A DNA stretch of 27,255 nt from JBFMDN01 sp040753915 (lineage in GTDB: Bacteria > Desulfobacterota > Desulfomonilia > Desulfomonilales > Desulfomonilaceae): NCBI GenBank assembly GCA_040753915.1, contig JBFMDN010000074.1:1-27255 (forward strand), read 5' to 3'. Shown piece after piece: positions 17,844 through 26,141 of this stretch. The position numbers were made by a program, and so were the translations under genes. Every line of letters starts with the position of its first letter. The stretch's first letter is position 1. The notes below the pieces were generated by a model, which did not search any database, was not told the DNA's origin, and saw nothing but the letters and a program-made list of their open reading frames with translations.

Positions 17844-17872
17844 TTGACACGGAGGTCCTGGTCAGTGACAAT
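17844..17872 (+). promoter_or_regulatory. Strong candidate promoter of the beta-oxidation operon
   Basis: TTGACA at 17844-17849 is a perfect -35 box. After a 17-base spacer, GACAAT at 17867-17872 matches 4 of 6 positions of the -10 box. Transcription would start near 17879, about 110 bases before the thiolase ATG. Confidence 0.6.
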
Positions 17873-17873
17873 T

Positions 17874-17887
17874 ACTCACCAGTTAGT
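17874..17887. promoter_or_regulatory. Candidate TetR-family operator over the start site
   Basis: ACTCACCAGTTAGT has the symmetric pattern ACTnACnnGTnAGT. It lies directly after the -10 box, over the expected transcription start. The overlapping wider imperfect palindrome CTGGTCAGTG/TACTCACCAG (17858-17882) adds a second possible site. A repressor bound here would block the promoter; the TetR gene at 22631 is the natural candidate. The match to any known TetR consensus was not tested. Confidence 0.45.
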
Positions 17888-17988
17888 GTATGCGCTCAGA
17901 AAATCGATCCCGATCCTTTTGTTCCAACAAAACCGCCATATGAGTAGTCCTCACTTATGTGCGGAAATTCCGCGGGAGGCTCTCCATT

Positions 17989-19203
17989 ATGACTGAAAGA
18001 TTCGTCATCACAGGGGCAAAACGAACGCCCTTCGGCAAATATTTGGGTTCCCTTTCAGAGATGGAACCCATTGAATTGGCGGTGACTGCCGCTCGAGCTG
18101 CACTCTCCGCTCAAGGGACAGATGTGGGCCCCCACATAGATCAGATCTTTGTGGGGAACTGTATTCCTACCGCGTTCGAGACCGGATCCGTTACGGGAAG
18201 GCAAATATCCCTGAAGCTGGGCCTGGACAAATTCACTATCACGGTGGACACGGCCTGTTGCTCTCCGTTGACGGCTCTGCGCATGGCTGTGTGGGGGTTG
18301 CGGCTCGGGGAGATTTCCTCTGCCCTGGTCATGGGCGTTGAATCCATGAGCAGGGTAGCTCACACCACCCGGCAGTTGCGGGCTGGAGTCCGGATAGGAG
18401 AGGTCAAGCTCGTGGATCAGATCTTTCCCATCAGTTATCCCGGGTACAATCCCGTGTCCGTGGACGCGTCTGACGGCGCGGAAAAATATGGGGTCTCCAA
18501 ACGAATGCTCGATACGTGGGCCATGGCCTCTCATACCAAGTGGGCCAGGGCTCAGAGCGCGGGGAAGCTCGATGAGGAGATCGCTCCCATAGACGTCAGA
18601 AAAGGACGGGAGAAGTTCCGCTTTTCTCTCGACGAGTTTCCACGGCCAAATGGTAGCCTGGCTGCCATTCAGCAGCTTCCGCCGGTCTTCGGTGCTAAGA
18701 CCACTACGGCGGGAAATGCGCCGGGACTGAACGATGGGGCCTCGGCAGTGGTTATCATGACTGAGCGACGTGCCGAGGAGCTGGGATTGGAGCCTCTGGG
18801 AACCGTAGTGGACATGGTGGGCGAGACGGACATGCCCTTCGGGATATCCTGGATACCAGCCCTCACTATCAAGAAGATACTCGCGCGGAACAAGCTCACC
18901 GTTGACGACTTGGATCTGATCGAAATCAACGAGGCGTTTGCTGCAATGCCTCTGGTAAGCACCAAAATATTGGCCGACGACGACGAGAAGCGTTGGCTCG
19001 ATCTGTTGAAGAAGACGAACGTCAACGGCGGCGCGATTGCGATCGGGCACCCTGTGGGAGCCTCGGGTCTGCGAATCATGATGACCATGATGTACGAGCT
19101 GCGGCGCCGAGGGGGCGGCAGGGGGGTGGCAGCCATCTGCGGTGGACTGACTCAGGGCGAAGCAGTCATCATTGAAGCCCAGGAAAGAGGAACCCATGAC
19201 TGA
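17989..19203 (+). CDS. Thiolase family acetyl-CoA acetyltransferase
   Basis: A 404-aa thiolase II-type enzyme that cleaves 3-ketoacyl-CoA with CoA or condenses acetyl-CoA in reverse. The nucleophile is Cys90 in DTACCSPLTAL. NEAFA follows in the middle, GHP supplies His354, and the second catalytic Cys384 is in AICGGLTQG. The residue after SC is Pro (CCSP), where most thiolases have CGSG or CASG; this may shift chain-length or substrate preference. The ATG at 17989 has GGGAGG 9 bases upstream; a GTG 10 codons earlier lacks support. Its stop overlaps the start of the next gene by 8 bases, so the two are translationally coupled, as expected for a trifunctional-type pair. It is first in the operon behind the promoter/operator. 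Confidence 0.93.
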   Translation: MTERFVITGAKRTPFGKYLGSLSEMEPIELAVTAARAALSAQGTDVGPHIDQIFVGNCIPTAFETGSVTGRQISLKLGLDKFTITVDTACCSPLTALRMAVWGLRLGEISSALVMGVESMSRVAHTTRQLRAGVRIGEVKLVDQIFPISYPGYNPVSVDASDGAEKYGVSKRMLDTWAMASHTKWARAQSAGKLDEEIAPIDVRKGREKFRFSLDEFPRPNGSLAAIQQLPPVFGAKTTTAGNAPGLNDGASAVVIMTERRAEELGLEPLGTVVDMVGETDMPFGISWIPALTIKKILARNKLTVDDLDLIEINEAFAAMPLVSTKILADDDEKRWLDLLKKTNVNGGAIAIGHPVGASGLRIMMTMMYELRRRGGGRGVAAICGGLTQGEAVIIEAQERGTHD

Positions 19204-21295
19204 AGTTAGCTACATACTAGACACGTCATCAAATGTTGCCACCTTTGTCATCGATACCGCGGGGCCGGTAAATACCATTGGCAGTAAATTCATTGCAGAT
19301 TTGGAACAGGCGACGAGCAGAGCCAATGCAGATGGTGTTCGCGGTGCAATCATCGTTTCGGGAAAGAGGACGAGCTTTCTGGATGGAGCGAACCTCCAGG
19401 AGATCATGGGCGAAGGGGGCAGAGCGGCGGTACGGCATCTTGTGCTCAGATACCAGGAGGCCTTGGCAGCCTTGGCCCGGAGCCCGTTCCCCGTGGTGGC
19501 CCTGCTGGACGGGCAGACTGCGCTCGGCGGCGGATTCGAGCTCATTCTGTGGGCCTGCGATCGCGTGTTCGCCACGGCGGACTCCAGATTAGGGCTTCCC
19601 GAGGTGACGGTGGGTCTGTTCCCCGCAGCGGGAGGCACCCATACGCTGGCAAAGGTCATCGGCTTCGAGGCTGCGGTGGACGCTATCATCAACGGCCGCA
19701 TTAGCCCTGCCACCGATTACCCGGAGACTTCCCTTGTGACAATCTGTGATTCTGCGGACCTCAGGGACCAGGCCATGGGCTGGATTCTGGCCAACCAGGG
19801 GACGGTGAATCGGAATTATCGGGAGGATTCTCCGGAAGCCAACCCGCTCGCGCTCAAAGACAAGCAGAAAATTCTCGAGGCGGCCCGCAAGAGACATACG
19901 GTCTGTGCTGAGCGTCCTTATTTCTCTGCCGCCCTCGACTCCATCGAGCGCGGCCTATCCCAGCCCCTGGACGCCGCTGCCAGGGACGATGTCGATCGTT
20001 TTGCAGCGTTGCTCGAGCACCCGAACGCGCGTAACAAGATAGACCTCTTTTTCCTGGTCACGAGCATTGGGCCGAAGCTCGCAAAGGTCGATGCCCGCAA
20101 GGCCATGCAGGTACGATCTCTCGCGGTCATCGGTTCCGGGCTCATGGGACGGGGCATTGCCCAGGTAGCCGCGGACAAGGGGCTGAAGGTCACGCTTATT
20201 GATGTTGACGAGAGCATTGCTCGCGGGGCTGTGGAGACCATTGCGCAGAGCCTGGAAGGCCTCGTGTCTCGGGGGCGATGGTCAAGATCTCGTATGGATA
20301 GTGTTCTGGCAAACTTAGATGTCGCTGTTGATTACGGAAGTCTCAAAGACATACCACTGGTCATTGAGTGCGTGTTCGAGGATCTGCCGCTGAAGCGCCA
20401 GATCCTTGCTCAGGTCCAGGAAGTCAACCCTGACGCCATCTTTGCTTCCAATACTTCAACCATCCCCATGGCCGAAATTGCGGAGGGAGCGCTGAGGCCC
20501 GAACAGGTGGTAGGTATGCATTATTTCTCGCCTGTGCCTCTGATGCCATTGCTGGAGGTTATCGAGGGCCCTCAATCGAGTCCTGTGAGCATAGCGACTG
20601 CGGTCACGGTGGGACGGGCCATGGGGAAGACCGTGATTCTGGTCGGGGACGGTCCAGGGTTTTACACGAGCCGCACGTTCGGGAGCTATGTGAACACCGG
20701 GTTCAGACTGGCAGAACTGGGGCTGTCACCGTGGGACGTTGACCTCATCGGGGTCAAAGCAGGGTTCCCGCAAGGTCCCCTCCATGTATACGGAACAGCA
20801 GGAGGAAGCGTTGTGTACCATGCGGGTGGATTCATGAGCCAGCGGATTCCGGACCGGATGTTCCTGCCTGCCACGCTGGTAAACATGTACAAAGCGGGGT
20901 TTGTGGGGGCCGGCAAGCCGAGCTTTTACCTGGATGACCGCAAGATGACGCGGAATGAGGCTGCCTTGGAACACATTGTTCCTGCTCGCGGCCTTCCTTG
21001 TCCATCCCCCGAAGAAGCCGCGGACATTCTGCTGTTGAGCATGGTGAACGAAGCGTTCTGGTGCCTGAGCGACGAGGTGCTCAGGGACTACTACAGCATG
21101 GATCTAGGCGCTGTACTGGGAATAGGCTTCCCTGATTGTTGGCACGGCCCGGGCCGGTACGTGAGCTTGAAGGGTGTAGCTGCAACCAGGAGCCGCCTCG
21201 ATGAGTTGTCCGAAAAGTTCCAGTTGCTCTCACTCAAACCCGCGCCGGAGTTTGAACGCCTCATGGCCTGCGGATTGGACTCTAACCTGATCTAA
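19196..21295 (+). CDS. Bifunctional enoyl-CoA hydratase / 3-hydroxyacyl-CoA dehydrogenase (FadJ/HADHA-like)
   Basis: A 699-aa fusion performing the two middle steps of beta-oxidation. The hydratase half has the oxyanion loop GGGF and both catalytic glutamates, Glu115 (GGGFEL) and Glu136 (LGLPEVTVGL). The dehydrogenase half has NAD-binding GSGLMG at residues 313-318, ASNTSTIPM, catalytic His442 (GMHYFSPVP) and DGPGFYTSR. In the last motif the Asn of single-domain enzymes is Ser; mitochondrial HADHA has Thr there, so activity is still likely. The C-terminal helical repeat ends with HGPGRYVSL. The ATG overlaps the thiolase stop (8 bases), with AAGAGG just upstream. The usual FadB/FadJ length is 700-730 aa. 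A second thiolase starts 10 bases after its stop. Confidence 0.94.
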   Translation: MTEVSYILDTSSNVATFVIDTAGPVNTIGSKFIADLEQATSRANADGVRGAIIVSGKRTSFLDGANLQEIMGEGGRAAVRHLVLRYQEALAALARSPFPVVALLDGQTALGGGFELILWACDRVFATADSRLGLPEVTVGLFPAAGGTHTLAKVIGFEAAVDAIINGRISPATDYPETSLVTICDSADLRDQAMGWILANQGTVNRNYREDSPEANPLALKDKQKILEAARKRHTVCAERPYFSAALDSIERGLSQPLDAAARDDVDRFAALLEHPNARNKIDLFFLVTSIGPKLAKVDARKAMQVRSLAVIGSGLMGRGIAQVAADKGLKVTLIDVDESIARGAVETIAQSLEGLVSRGRWSRSRMDSVLANLDVAVDYGSLKDIPLVIECVFEDLPLKRQILAQVQEVNPDAIFASNTSTIPMAEIAEGALRPEQVVGMHYFSPVPLMPLLEVIEGPQSSPVSIATAVTVGRAMGKTVILVGDGPGFYTSRTFGSYVNTGFRLAELGLSPWDVDLIGVKAGFPQGPLHVYGTAGGSVVYHAGGFMSQRIPDRMFLPATLVNMYKAGFVGAGKPSFYLDDRKMTRNEAALEHIVPARGLPCPSPEEAADILLLSMVNEAFWCLSDEVLRDYYSMDLGAVLGIGFPDCWHGPGRYVSLKGVAATRSRLDELSEKFQLLSLKPAPEFERLMACGLDSNLI

Positions 21296-21305
21296 AGGAG
21301 CACAG

Positions 21306-22505
21306 ATGGAAGAAGCGGTAATTGTCAGCGCTGTTCGTACGCCTGTCGGAAAGAGAAATGGAAGTCTCTCCCAGTTCAGGGCCGATGAGCTGCTTGGTAT
21401 CGTGCTCCGGGAGGTAGTGGCAAGAGTAGAGTTGGACCCATCCCATATCGAGGATGTTTTAGGAGGTACGGTGACCCAGGTGGGCGAGCAGGGCTTTACG
21501 CTCCCTCGCATGGCCGCCCTTGCCGCTGGGTTCCCCGACGATACCCCCGGCGTCGCGATCAACAGGCAATGTGGATCCAGTCTCACCGCGATCAATCTCG
21601 CGGCTGCACAAATCGTTGCCGGGTGGCGGGATTGTCTGATTGCGTGCGGGTGCGAGATCATGAGCAAGTATGCCATAGCCGCTGAATGGATGAACCTCAC
21701 GCTTTCAAACGGCCAACCTGCCGGCATGCCTTTTGGGCCCGCGTATCTCAATAGGACTGGCGGTAAGTTCGTAGATCAGGGAAAGGCTGCGGAGTTGATC
21801 GCGCAAAAGTGGCAGATTTCCAAAGAAGAGATGGACAGGTTTGCCCTGACCAGTCATCAAAGGGCTGAACGAGCTTGGAATGAAGGACGGTTCAACCGAG
21901 AGGTGCTTCCGATTACCGTGAAAGGTGAGCACGGTGAGGATCGCGTCTTCGATCGGGACGAAACCATTCGGCCGGAAACGTCCTTGGAAGCCCTCGCGGC
22001 TCTGAAAACCGTGTTCGGAACCAAGGTCATAACTGCCGGAAATTCAAGTCCCATTTCGGACGGAGCATCCGCGATGCTCCTCATGTCGTCCCGAAAAGCA
22101 CGAGAGCTCGGGATCAAACCTCGGGCCGTCATTCGAGCCACCGCGGTTGCGGGAGCTGACCCGGTGCTCATGCTGACAGGACCTATCCCGGCCACGGAGA
22201 AAGTGCTGAAGATCGCCGGGCTCGACTTCGATTCCCTCGACGAAATAGAGATCAATGAGGCGTTCTCGCCCATACCCCTCGCGTGGGGGCGAGAATACCA
22301 ACCCGATTGGGAGAAGGTCAATCCAAACGGCGGCGCCATTGCGCTGGGGCATCCGGTAGGCAACTCGGGATGCCGTCTCGCGGTGACGTGTCTCCACGAG
22401 CTTGAAAGGACCGGCGGCCGGTACGGCTTGGTGACGCTCTGTACAGGCGGAGGAATGGCACCGGCGACGATAATCGAGTGCTTGGGGTCAGGTCTTGCTT
22501 CTTGA
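21306..22505 (+). CDS. Acetyl-CoA C-acyltransferase (3-ketoacyl-CoA thiolase)
   Basis: A 399-aa thiolase for the last step of beta-oxidation. Visible residues are Cys89 in NRQCGSSLTAI, NEAFS, His349 in GGAIALGHPVGNSG, and Cys379 in LCTGGGMAPATI. AGGAG lies just before the ATG. It is the third gene of the operon and differs clearly from the first thiolase, so the two probably have different chain-length ranges. The final codons (GSGLAS and the stop) are encoded by the left arm of an inverted repeat (22484-22505). Thiolases usually end soon after the ATIIE segment, so the extreme C-terminus seems to be contributed by the repeat element. Confidence 0.94.
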   Translation: MEEAVIVSAVRTPVGKRNGSLSQFRADELLGIVLREVVARVELDPSHIEDVLGGTVTQVGEQGFTLPRMAALAAGFPDDTPGVAINRQCGSSLTAINLAAAQIVAGWRDCLIACGCEIMSKYAIAAEWMNLTLSNGQPAGMPFGPAYLNRTGGKFVDQGKAAELIAQKWQISKEEMDRFALTSHQRAERAWNEGRFNREVLPITVKGEHGEDRVFDRDETIRPETSLEALAALKTVFGTKVITAGNSSPISDGASAMLLMSSRKARELGIKPRAVIRATAVAGADPVLMLTGPIPATEKVLKIAGLDFDSLDEIEINEAFSPIPLAWGREYQPDWEKVNPNGGAIALGHPVGNSGCRLAVTCLHELERTGGRYGLVTLCTGGGMAPATIIECLGSGLAS

Positions 22506-22616
22506 CGAATCTATGATGACGATGGTCTGTCAATGAGGCCACTGGCCTGCTCTAGACCCAGCAGGCGACTTTGAGAGGTGACAGGAAGATCAAGAAACAA
22601 GACCTGACCCCTTTTT
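22484..22616. repeat. Inverted-repeat element with terminator-like end
   Basis: The 22-base arm beginning GGGGTCAGGTCTTG (22484-22505) is mirrored at 22590-22611 (ending CAAGACCTGACCCC) with one mismatch. Inside lies a smaller hairpin, CCTGCT/AGCAGG. The right arm is followed by TTTTT at 22612-22616, so the RNA could act as an intrinsic terminator between the thiolase and the TetR gene. The size (128 bp) and form suggest a REP/MITE-type insertion; similar GGGTCAGGTCTTG repeats are, to my memory, widespread in Desulfobacterota. Confidence 0.75.
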
Positions 22617-22630
22617 GCAAGGAGAAGTCC

Positions 22631-23278
22631 ATGGCAGACCGGGAAAAGGCCGGTGATGCGGCAGGAACAACCCGAGGCCAATCCTTTCCACCAGGCCGCA
22701 TCAAGATCGTCGAAGCACTTAAGACGCTGCTCGCTCAAAAAGAGTTCACTGCTATTACCACTTCGGAAATAGCCAGGACCGCGGGGGTTACCGAAGCGCT
22801 CATCTATAAGTATTTCACGGACAAGAGGGACCTGCTGCACCAGTTGCTTGCGGAATATCTGGATTTTTTCGTTAGCCGAGCAGAGACGGACGTGAAGGGG
22901 ATCAAGGGAGCTTTAAACAAGCTCAGAAAAGCCATCTGGTCGCATATCAATATGTATGCAGCGAACCGGGTTTTTTCTCGCATACTGCTTCTCGAGGTAC
23001 GGAATTTCCCCGACTACTTCAACAGTGATGCATACCAGATGGTCAAGCGTTACACCAGCTTCATCGTTTCCATCGTGGAAGAAGGGATTGCCGAGGGGTC
23101 GATTCGCAGTGACGTTCCGGTTCCGGTCATCAGGCAAGTGGTGCTGGGCGGCATAGAGCACGTGTGCTTGCCCAAGGTCATATTCAACAGGGAAATCAAC
23201 ACCGATGAGCTGGCGGATCAGCTCTGTGAAGTCATCTTCAAAGGAATCGTAGCAAGGTCAGGTCAAGAAGGACCGTGA
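22631..23278 (+). CDS. TetR/AcrR-family transcriptional regulator
   Basis: A 215-aa one-component regulator, probably sensing an acyl-CoA. The N-terminal helix-turn-helix is clear: FTAITTSEIARTAGVTEALIYKYFTDKRDLL, with the HTH at about residues 43-62. The C-terminal ligand domain is all-helical, without a recognised binding motif. The ATG at 22631 has AAGGAG at 22619-22624; the frame is open upstream through the right arm of the repeat but without support. Lying inside a beta-oxidation locus, it most likely represses these genes, by analogy with TetR-type FadR regulators. The palindrome at 17874-17887 is the candidate target. No similar palindrome was seen directly upstream of its own start or of the dehydrogenase gene. 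Confidence 0.88.
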   Translation: MADREKAGDAAGTTRGQSFPPGRIKIVEALKTLLAQKEFTAITTSEIARTAGVTEALIYKYFTDKRDLLHQLLAEYLDFFVSRAETDVKGIKGALNKLRKAIWSHINMYAANRVFSRILLLEVRNFPDYFNSDAYQMVKRYTSFIVSIVEEGIAEGSIRSDVPVPVIRQVVLGGIEHVCLPKVIFNREINTDELADQLCEVIFKGIVARSGQEGP

Positions 23279-23389
23279 GGAATAGACAGAAGCGTATGAC
23301 GCGGCAGTCGTCCGGGGGGAATGGAACCCGCCGTTATCCTCCCAATGTCGGTCGTGACGGCAGTTGCGCAAAAGGAGGAGAGTCATTCC

Positions 23390-24532
23390 ATGGAGATAGT
23401 ACCCTACACGGAGGAACACAGAATCTTCCGAGAAGCCATACGGAAGTTCTTCGCTAAGGAAGTGACACCGTTCGTGGAAGAGTGGGAAGAAGCTGGCATT
23501 GTTCCGAGAAGTATCTGGAAAAAGATGGGGGAAAACGGGTTTCTCTGCATGCAGTTGGCTGAGCGTTACGGAGGGCTGGAAGCCGATTTCCTTTACTCAG
23601 TCATCCTCATGGAGGAACTGGCCCGCACCAATCACTTCGGTCTGGCAGCCTATCTTCACAGCGACATTGTGGTTCCGTACATCGATGCATACGCGTCCGA
23701 TGAGCTGAAAGAGAAATACCTTCCGGGTTGTGTATCAGGCGACATCATAACTGCAGTTGCCATGACGGAGCCCAATGCCGGCAGCGACCTCGCTGCCATG
23801 CGTACCAGCGCTGTGGAGGACGGAAACGATGTGATTATCAACGGGCAGAAAACCTTCATCAGCAATGGGATCATCTGCGATCTGGTGGTGCTTGCGGCAA
23901 AAGACCCGGCGGTGGAAAACCCCCATAAGGCGGTTGACCTCTATCTCGTGGAGGCGGGGACCCCGGGATTCGAAAAGGGAAAAAAGATCAAGAAAATCGG
24001 TTGGCACAGCCAGGATACGGCAGAGCTCTTTTTCAACGATTGCCGTATCCCCAAGGCTAACAGGCTCGGTACCAAGGGATCGGGGTTTCGGATGTTGATG
24101 GAAAAGCTCCAGCAAGAGCGCCTTGTCTGCTCCGTCGGGGCCCAGGCTTTGGCTGAGATTGCTCTCGAGCTTACGATCAACTACTGCAAGGAGAGAGTTG
24201 CATTCGGCAGACCCATATCGAAGTTCCAACACACACAATTCAAGATCGTTGAAATGGCGACCGAGATTAAGCTTGGCCGGACATTTCTCGACAAGCTCCT
24301 AGTCGATCACATGGAAGGCAAGGACGTGGTCACGGAGGTCTCCATGGCCAAGTACTGGATCACTGACATGGCAAAGAGGGTCGCAGACGGATGCCTGCAG
24401 CTCCACGGTGGGTACGGTTATTGTGAAGAGTACCCTATCGCTCGGGCGTGGCGGGACGTCAGAGTCATGTCCATTTTCGCAGGAACAAATGAAATCATGA
24501 AGGAAATCGTGGCCAAGCGGATGGGACTGTGA
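23390..24532 (+). CDS. Acyl-CoA dehydrogenase (LCAD/IVD-type)
   Basis: A 380-aa flavoprotein that introduces the trans-2 double bond into acyl-CoA, passing electrons to ETF. Motifs are MTEPNAGSDL at 125-134, NGQKTFISNG at 151-160, FGRPISKFQHTQFK, the FAD-binding QLHGGYGYCEEYPIARAWRD and the C-terminal FAGTNEIMKEI. The usual YEGT catalytic Glu is Ala here, but Glu243 in QQERLVCS is at the alternative position used by long-chain and isovaleryl-CoA dehydrogenases, so the enzyme is probably active on long or branched substrates. AAGGAGG lies 11 bases before ATG 23390; an in-frame ATG at 23321 has no homologous N-terminus. It lies 111 bp after the TetR gene and 64 bp before the acyl-CoA synthetase. 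Confidence 0.94.
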   Translation: MEIVPYTEEHRIFREAIRKFFAKEVTPFVEEWEEAGIVPRSIWKKMGENGFLCMQLAERYGGLEADFLYSVILMEELARTNHFGLAAYLHSDIVVPYIDAYASDELKEKYLPGCVSGDIITAVAMTEPNAGSDLAAMRTSAVEDGNDVIINGQKTFISNGIICDLVVLAAKDPAVENPHKAVDLYLVEAGTPGFEKGKKIKKIGWHSQDTAELFFNDCRIPKANRLGTKGSGFRMLMEKLQQERLVCSVGAQALAEIALELTINYCKERVAFGRPISKFQHTQFKIVEMATEIKLGRTFLDKLLVDHMEGKDVVTEVSMAKYWITDMAKRVADGCLQLHGGYGYCEEYPIARAWRDVRVMSIFAGTNEIMKEIVAKRMGL

Positions 24533-24596
24533 GGAAAAGCCTATCGCCAAAACGTGGCGGACGCCACTGAAGACTCAGGATAGAAGGAGACTCAAC

Positions 24597-26141
24597 ATGC
24601 ATCTGGGAGGACTCGTCGCGCGTAACAAACGCATGGTTCCAGAAAAGGAAGGCATCATCTACCAGGACAAGCGCTATACCTGGGCTGAGGTGGACGACCG
24701 GGTCAACACGGTTGCCAACGCCCTGATCAAGGCCGGGGTTAAACAAGGAGACAAGGTGGCCATGTGGATGTTCAACTCGGACCTTTTTGTCATAGCCTTC
24801 TATGGCATTGTCAAGACCGGGGCTGTCGCTGTACCCGTCAATTTCCGCCTTGCCCCTCCGGAAGCTGAATACATCTTCGATAACTGCGACGCTGTCGGTC
24901 TGATATGCGACGACGTTTTCGAGCCCGCGGTCCGAGAGATGAGAAGCCGCCTCAGCAAGATCAAATACTACGTATCTGCCGGGACCGGCAAGCTCGACGG
25001 ATTCGATCCACTCGAAGACATAATGGCGTCCGGCAATTCCTCTGACCCTGGGATCGAGGTGGACGAATATGCAGAAAGCGAGATCATCTACACGTCGGGA
25101 ACCACCGGTCGTCCAAAAGGCGCTGTTCTCGTCCACCACAACCAGATGGTCATTACCACCACGGTCTGCTCCCTGTATGCCCTTAATCCGGATGACAGGA
25201 TTCTTCATGTGGCGCCCCTGTTCCATTCCGCGGAGCTCAACCTCTACCTCAACCCCGGCACCTACATGGGTTGCACCCACGTCATCATGAAGGAGTTCGT
25301 CCCCAACAAGGTTTTGGAAACGATACAAAAGGAAAGGGTGACGCAGTTCTTTGGTGCCCCCATCATGTACATGATGCTGATGAGCGTACCGAATTTCGAG
25401 GAGTATGACTTATCTTCGGTACGATTCTTCGGATACGGAGCGGCCCCCATGGCAGCCGAATCTGTCAAGCAGATGATCAGCAAATTCAAAACGACTAACT
25501 TCTTCTGTCTTTGCGGCCTGACTGAAGGCGGCCCCGGTGGAGTGGCACTATACCCGAAGGATCAGATCCGAAAGGCCGGTGCAGGTGGGAAGTACATCGT
25601 CAACATGGAAACCAGGCTCGTTGACGAGAACGGCATCACGATCGATAAGCCCGGGGTGGTGGGCGAGCTTGTAATCAAGGGCGAGACCACCATGAAGGAA
25701 TACTACAAGAACCCCGTTGCCACAGCCGAGACTATTCGAGACGGATGGGTCCATTCCGGTGACCTGGGAGTCATGGACGACGAGGGATACATCACTCTTG
25801 TGGACCGTAAGAAGGATATGATCATCACCGGTGGGGAGAATGTGTACTCCAAGGAAGTGGAAGACGCGTTGTTCGAGCACCCGAAGATAAGCACGGCTGT
25901 AGTGATCGGCGTGCCTCACCCCGCGTGGGGAGAGACGGTCATGGCCGTCGTCACGTTGCGGCCCGAACAGGAGCTCACCTACGAGGAGCTTCGAGATTTT
26001 CTCAAGAATCGCCTGGCGGATTATAAGATCCCACGACTCATGGAGATAGTGGATGCTCTCCCGATAAACGTGGCAGGCAAGGTACTGAAGTACAAGCTCC
26101 GGGAGCAGTTCAAAGACAGGGGAGCGAAGATGCTCCAGTAA
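24597..26141 (+). CDS. Fatty acyl-CoA synthetase (AMP-forming, FadD-like)
   Basis: A 514-aa ANL-superfamily ligase that activates a fatty or aromatic acid to its CoA thioester using ATP. The A3 loop TSGTTGRPKG is at residues 166-175, followed by VAPLFHSAE, GYGAAPM and CGLTEGG. The hinge region has GWVHSGDLG and DRKKDMIITGGENVYSKEVE. The C-terminal catalytic lysine is Lys495 in NVAGKVLKYKLRE. AAGGAG precedes the ATG by 7 bases. With the dehydrogenase, FadJ-like protein and two thiolases, it completes a pathway from free acid to acetyl-CoA. The acid chain length cannot be told from sequence alone. A perfect 15-bp hairpin 264 bases downstream may mark the end of the transcript. Confidence 0.94.
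   Translation: MHLGGLVARNKRMVPEKEGIIYQDKRYTWAEVDDRVNTVANALIKAGVKQGDKVAMWMFNSDLFVIAFYGIVKTGAVAVPVNFRLAPPEAEYIFDNCDAVGLICDDVFEPAVREMRSRLSKIKYYVSAGTGKLDGFDPLEDIMASGNSSDPGIEVDEYAESEIIYTSGTTGRPKGAVLVHHNQMVITTTVCSLYALNPDDRILHVAPLFHSAELNLYLNPGTYMGCTHVIMKEFVPNKVLETIQKERVTQFFGAPIMYMMLMSVPNFEEYDLSSVRFFGYGAAPMAAESVKQMISKFKTTNFFCLCGLTEGGPGGVALYPKDQIRKAGAGGKYIVNMETRLVDENGITIDKPGVVGELVIKGETTMKEYYKNPVATAETIRDGWVHSGDLGVMDDEGYITLVDRKKDMIITGGENVYSKEVEDALFEHPKISTAVVIGVPHPAWGETVMAVVTLRPEQELTYEELRDFLKNRLADYKIPRLMEIVDALPINVAGKVLKYKLREQFKDRGAKMLQ

Larger units (their letters stand above)
17000..17988. other. Long repeat-rich intergenic region upstream of the beta-oxidation operon
   Basis: Nearly 1 kb without a credible gene. 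In order it holds two 17-bp direct repeats and a strong small hairpin (17148-17245), an inverted copy of the 27-bp repeat (17352-17378), a 243-bp nested palindromic element (17407-17649), and the promoter/operator of the thiolase gene (17844-17887). The 69-codon open frame at 17513-17722 lies inside the palindromic element and is not credible. Confidence 0.7.

Noticed and set aside
18055..19197. Open frame of 380 codons antisense to the first thiolase
   Set aside because: Shadow frame; the thiolase has all catalytic residues in the opposite frame.
20641..20680. Loss of the catalytic Asn in the dehydrogenase half of the FadJ-like protein
   Set aside because: The site reads GFYTSR; HADHA-type enzymes have GFYTTR there and are active, so this is a subfamily trait rather than a defect.
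24470..24500. Apparent absence of the catalytic Glu (FAGT instead of YEGT) in the acyl-CoA dehydrogenase
   Set aside because: LCAD/IVD-type enzymes use a Glu on another helix; Glu243 in QQERLV fills that role.
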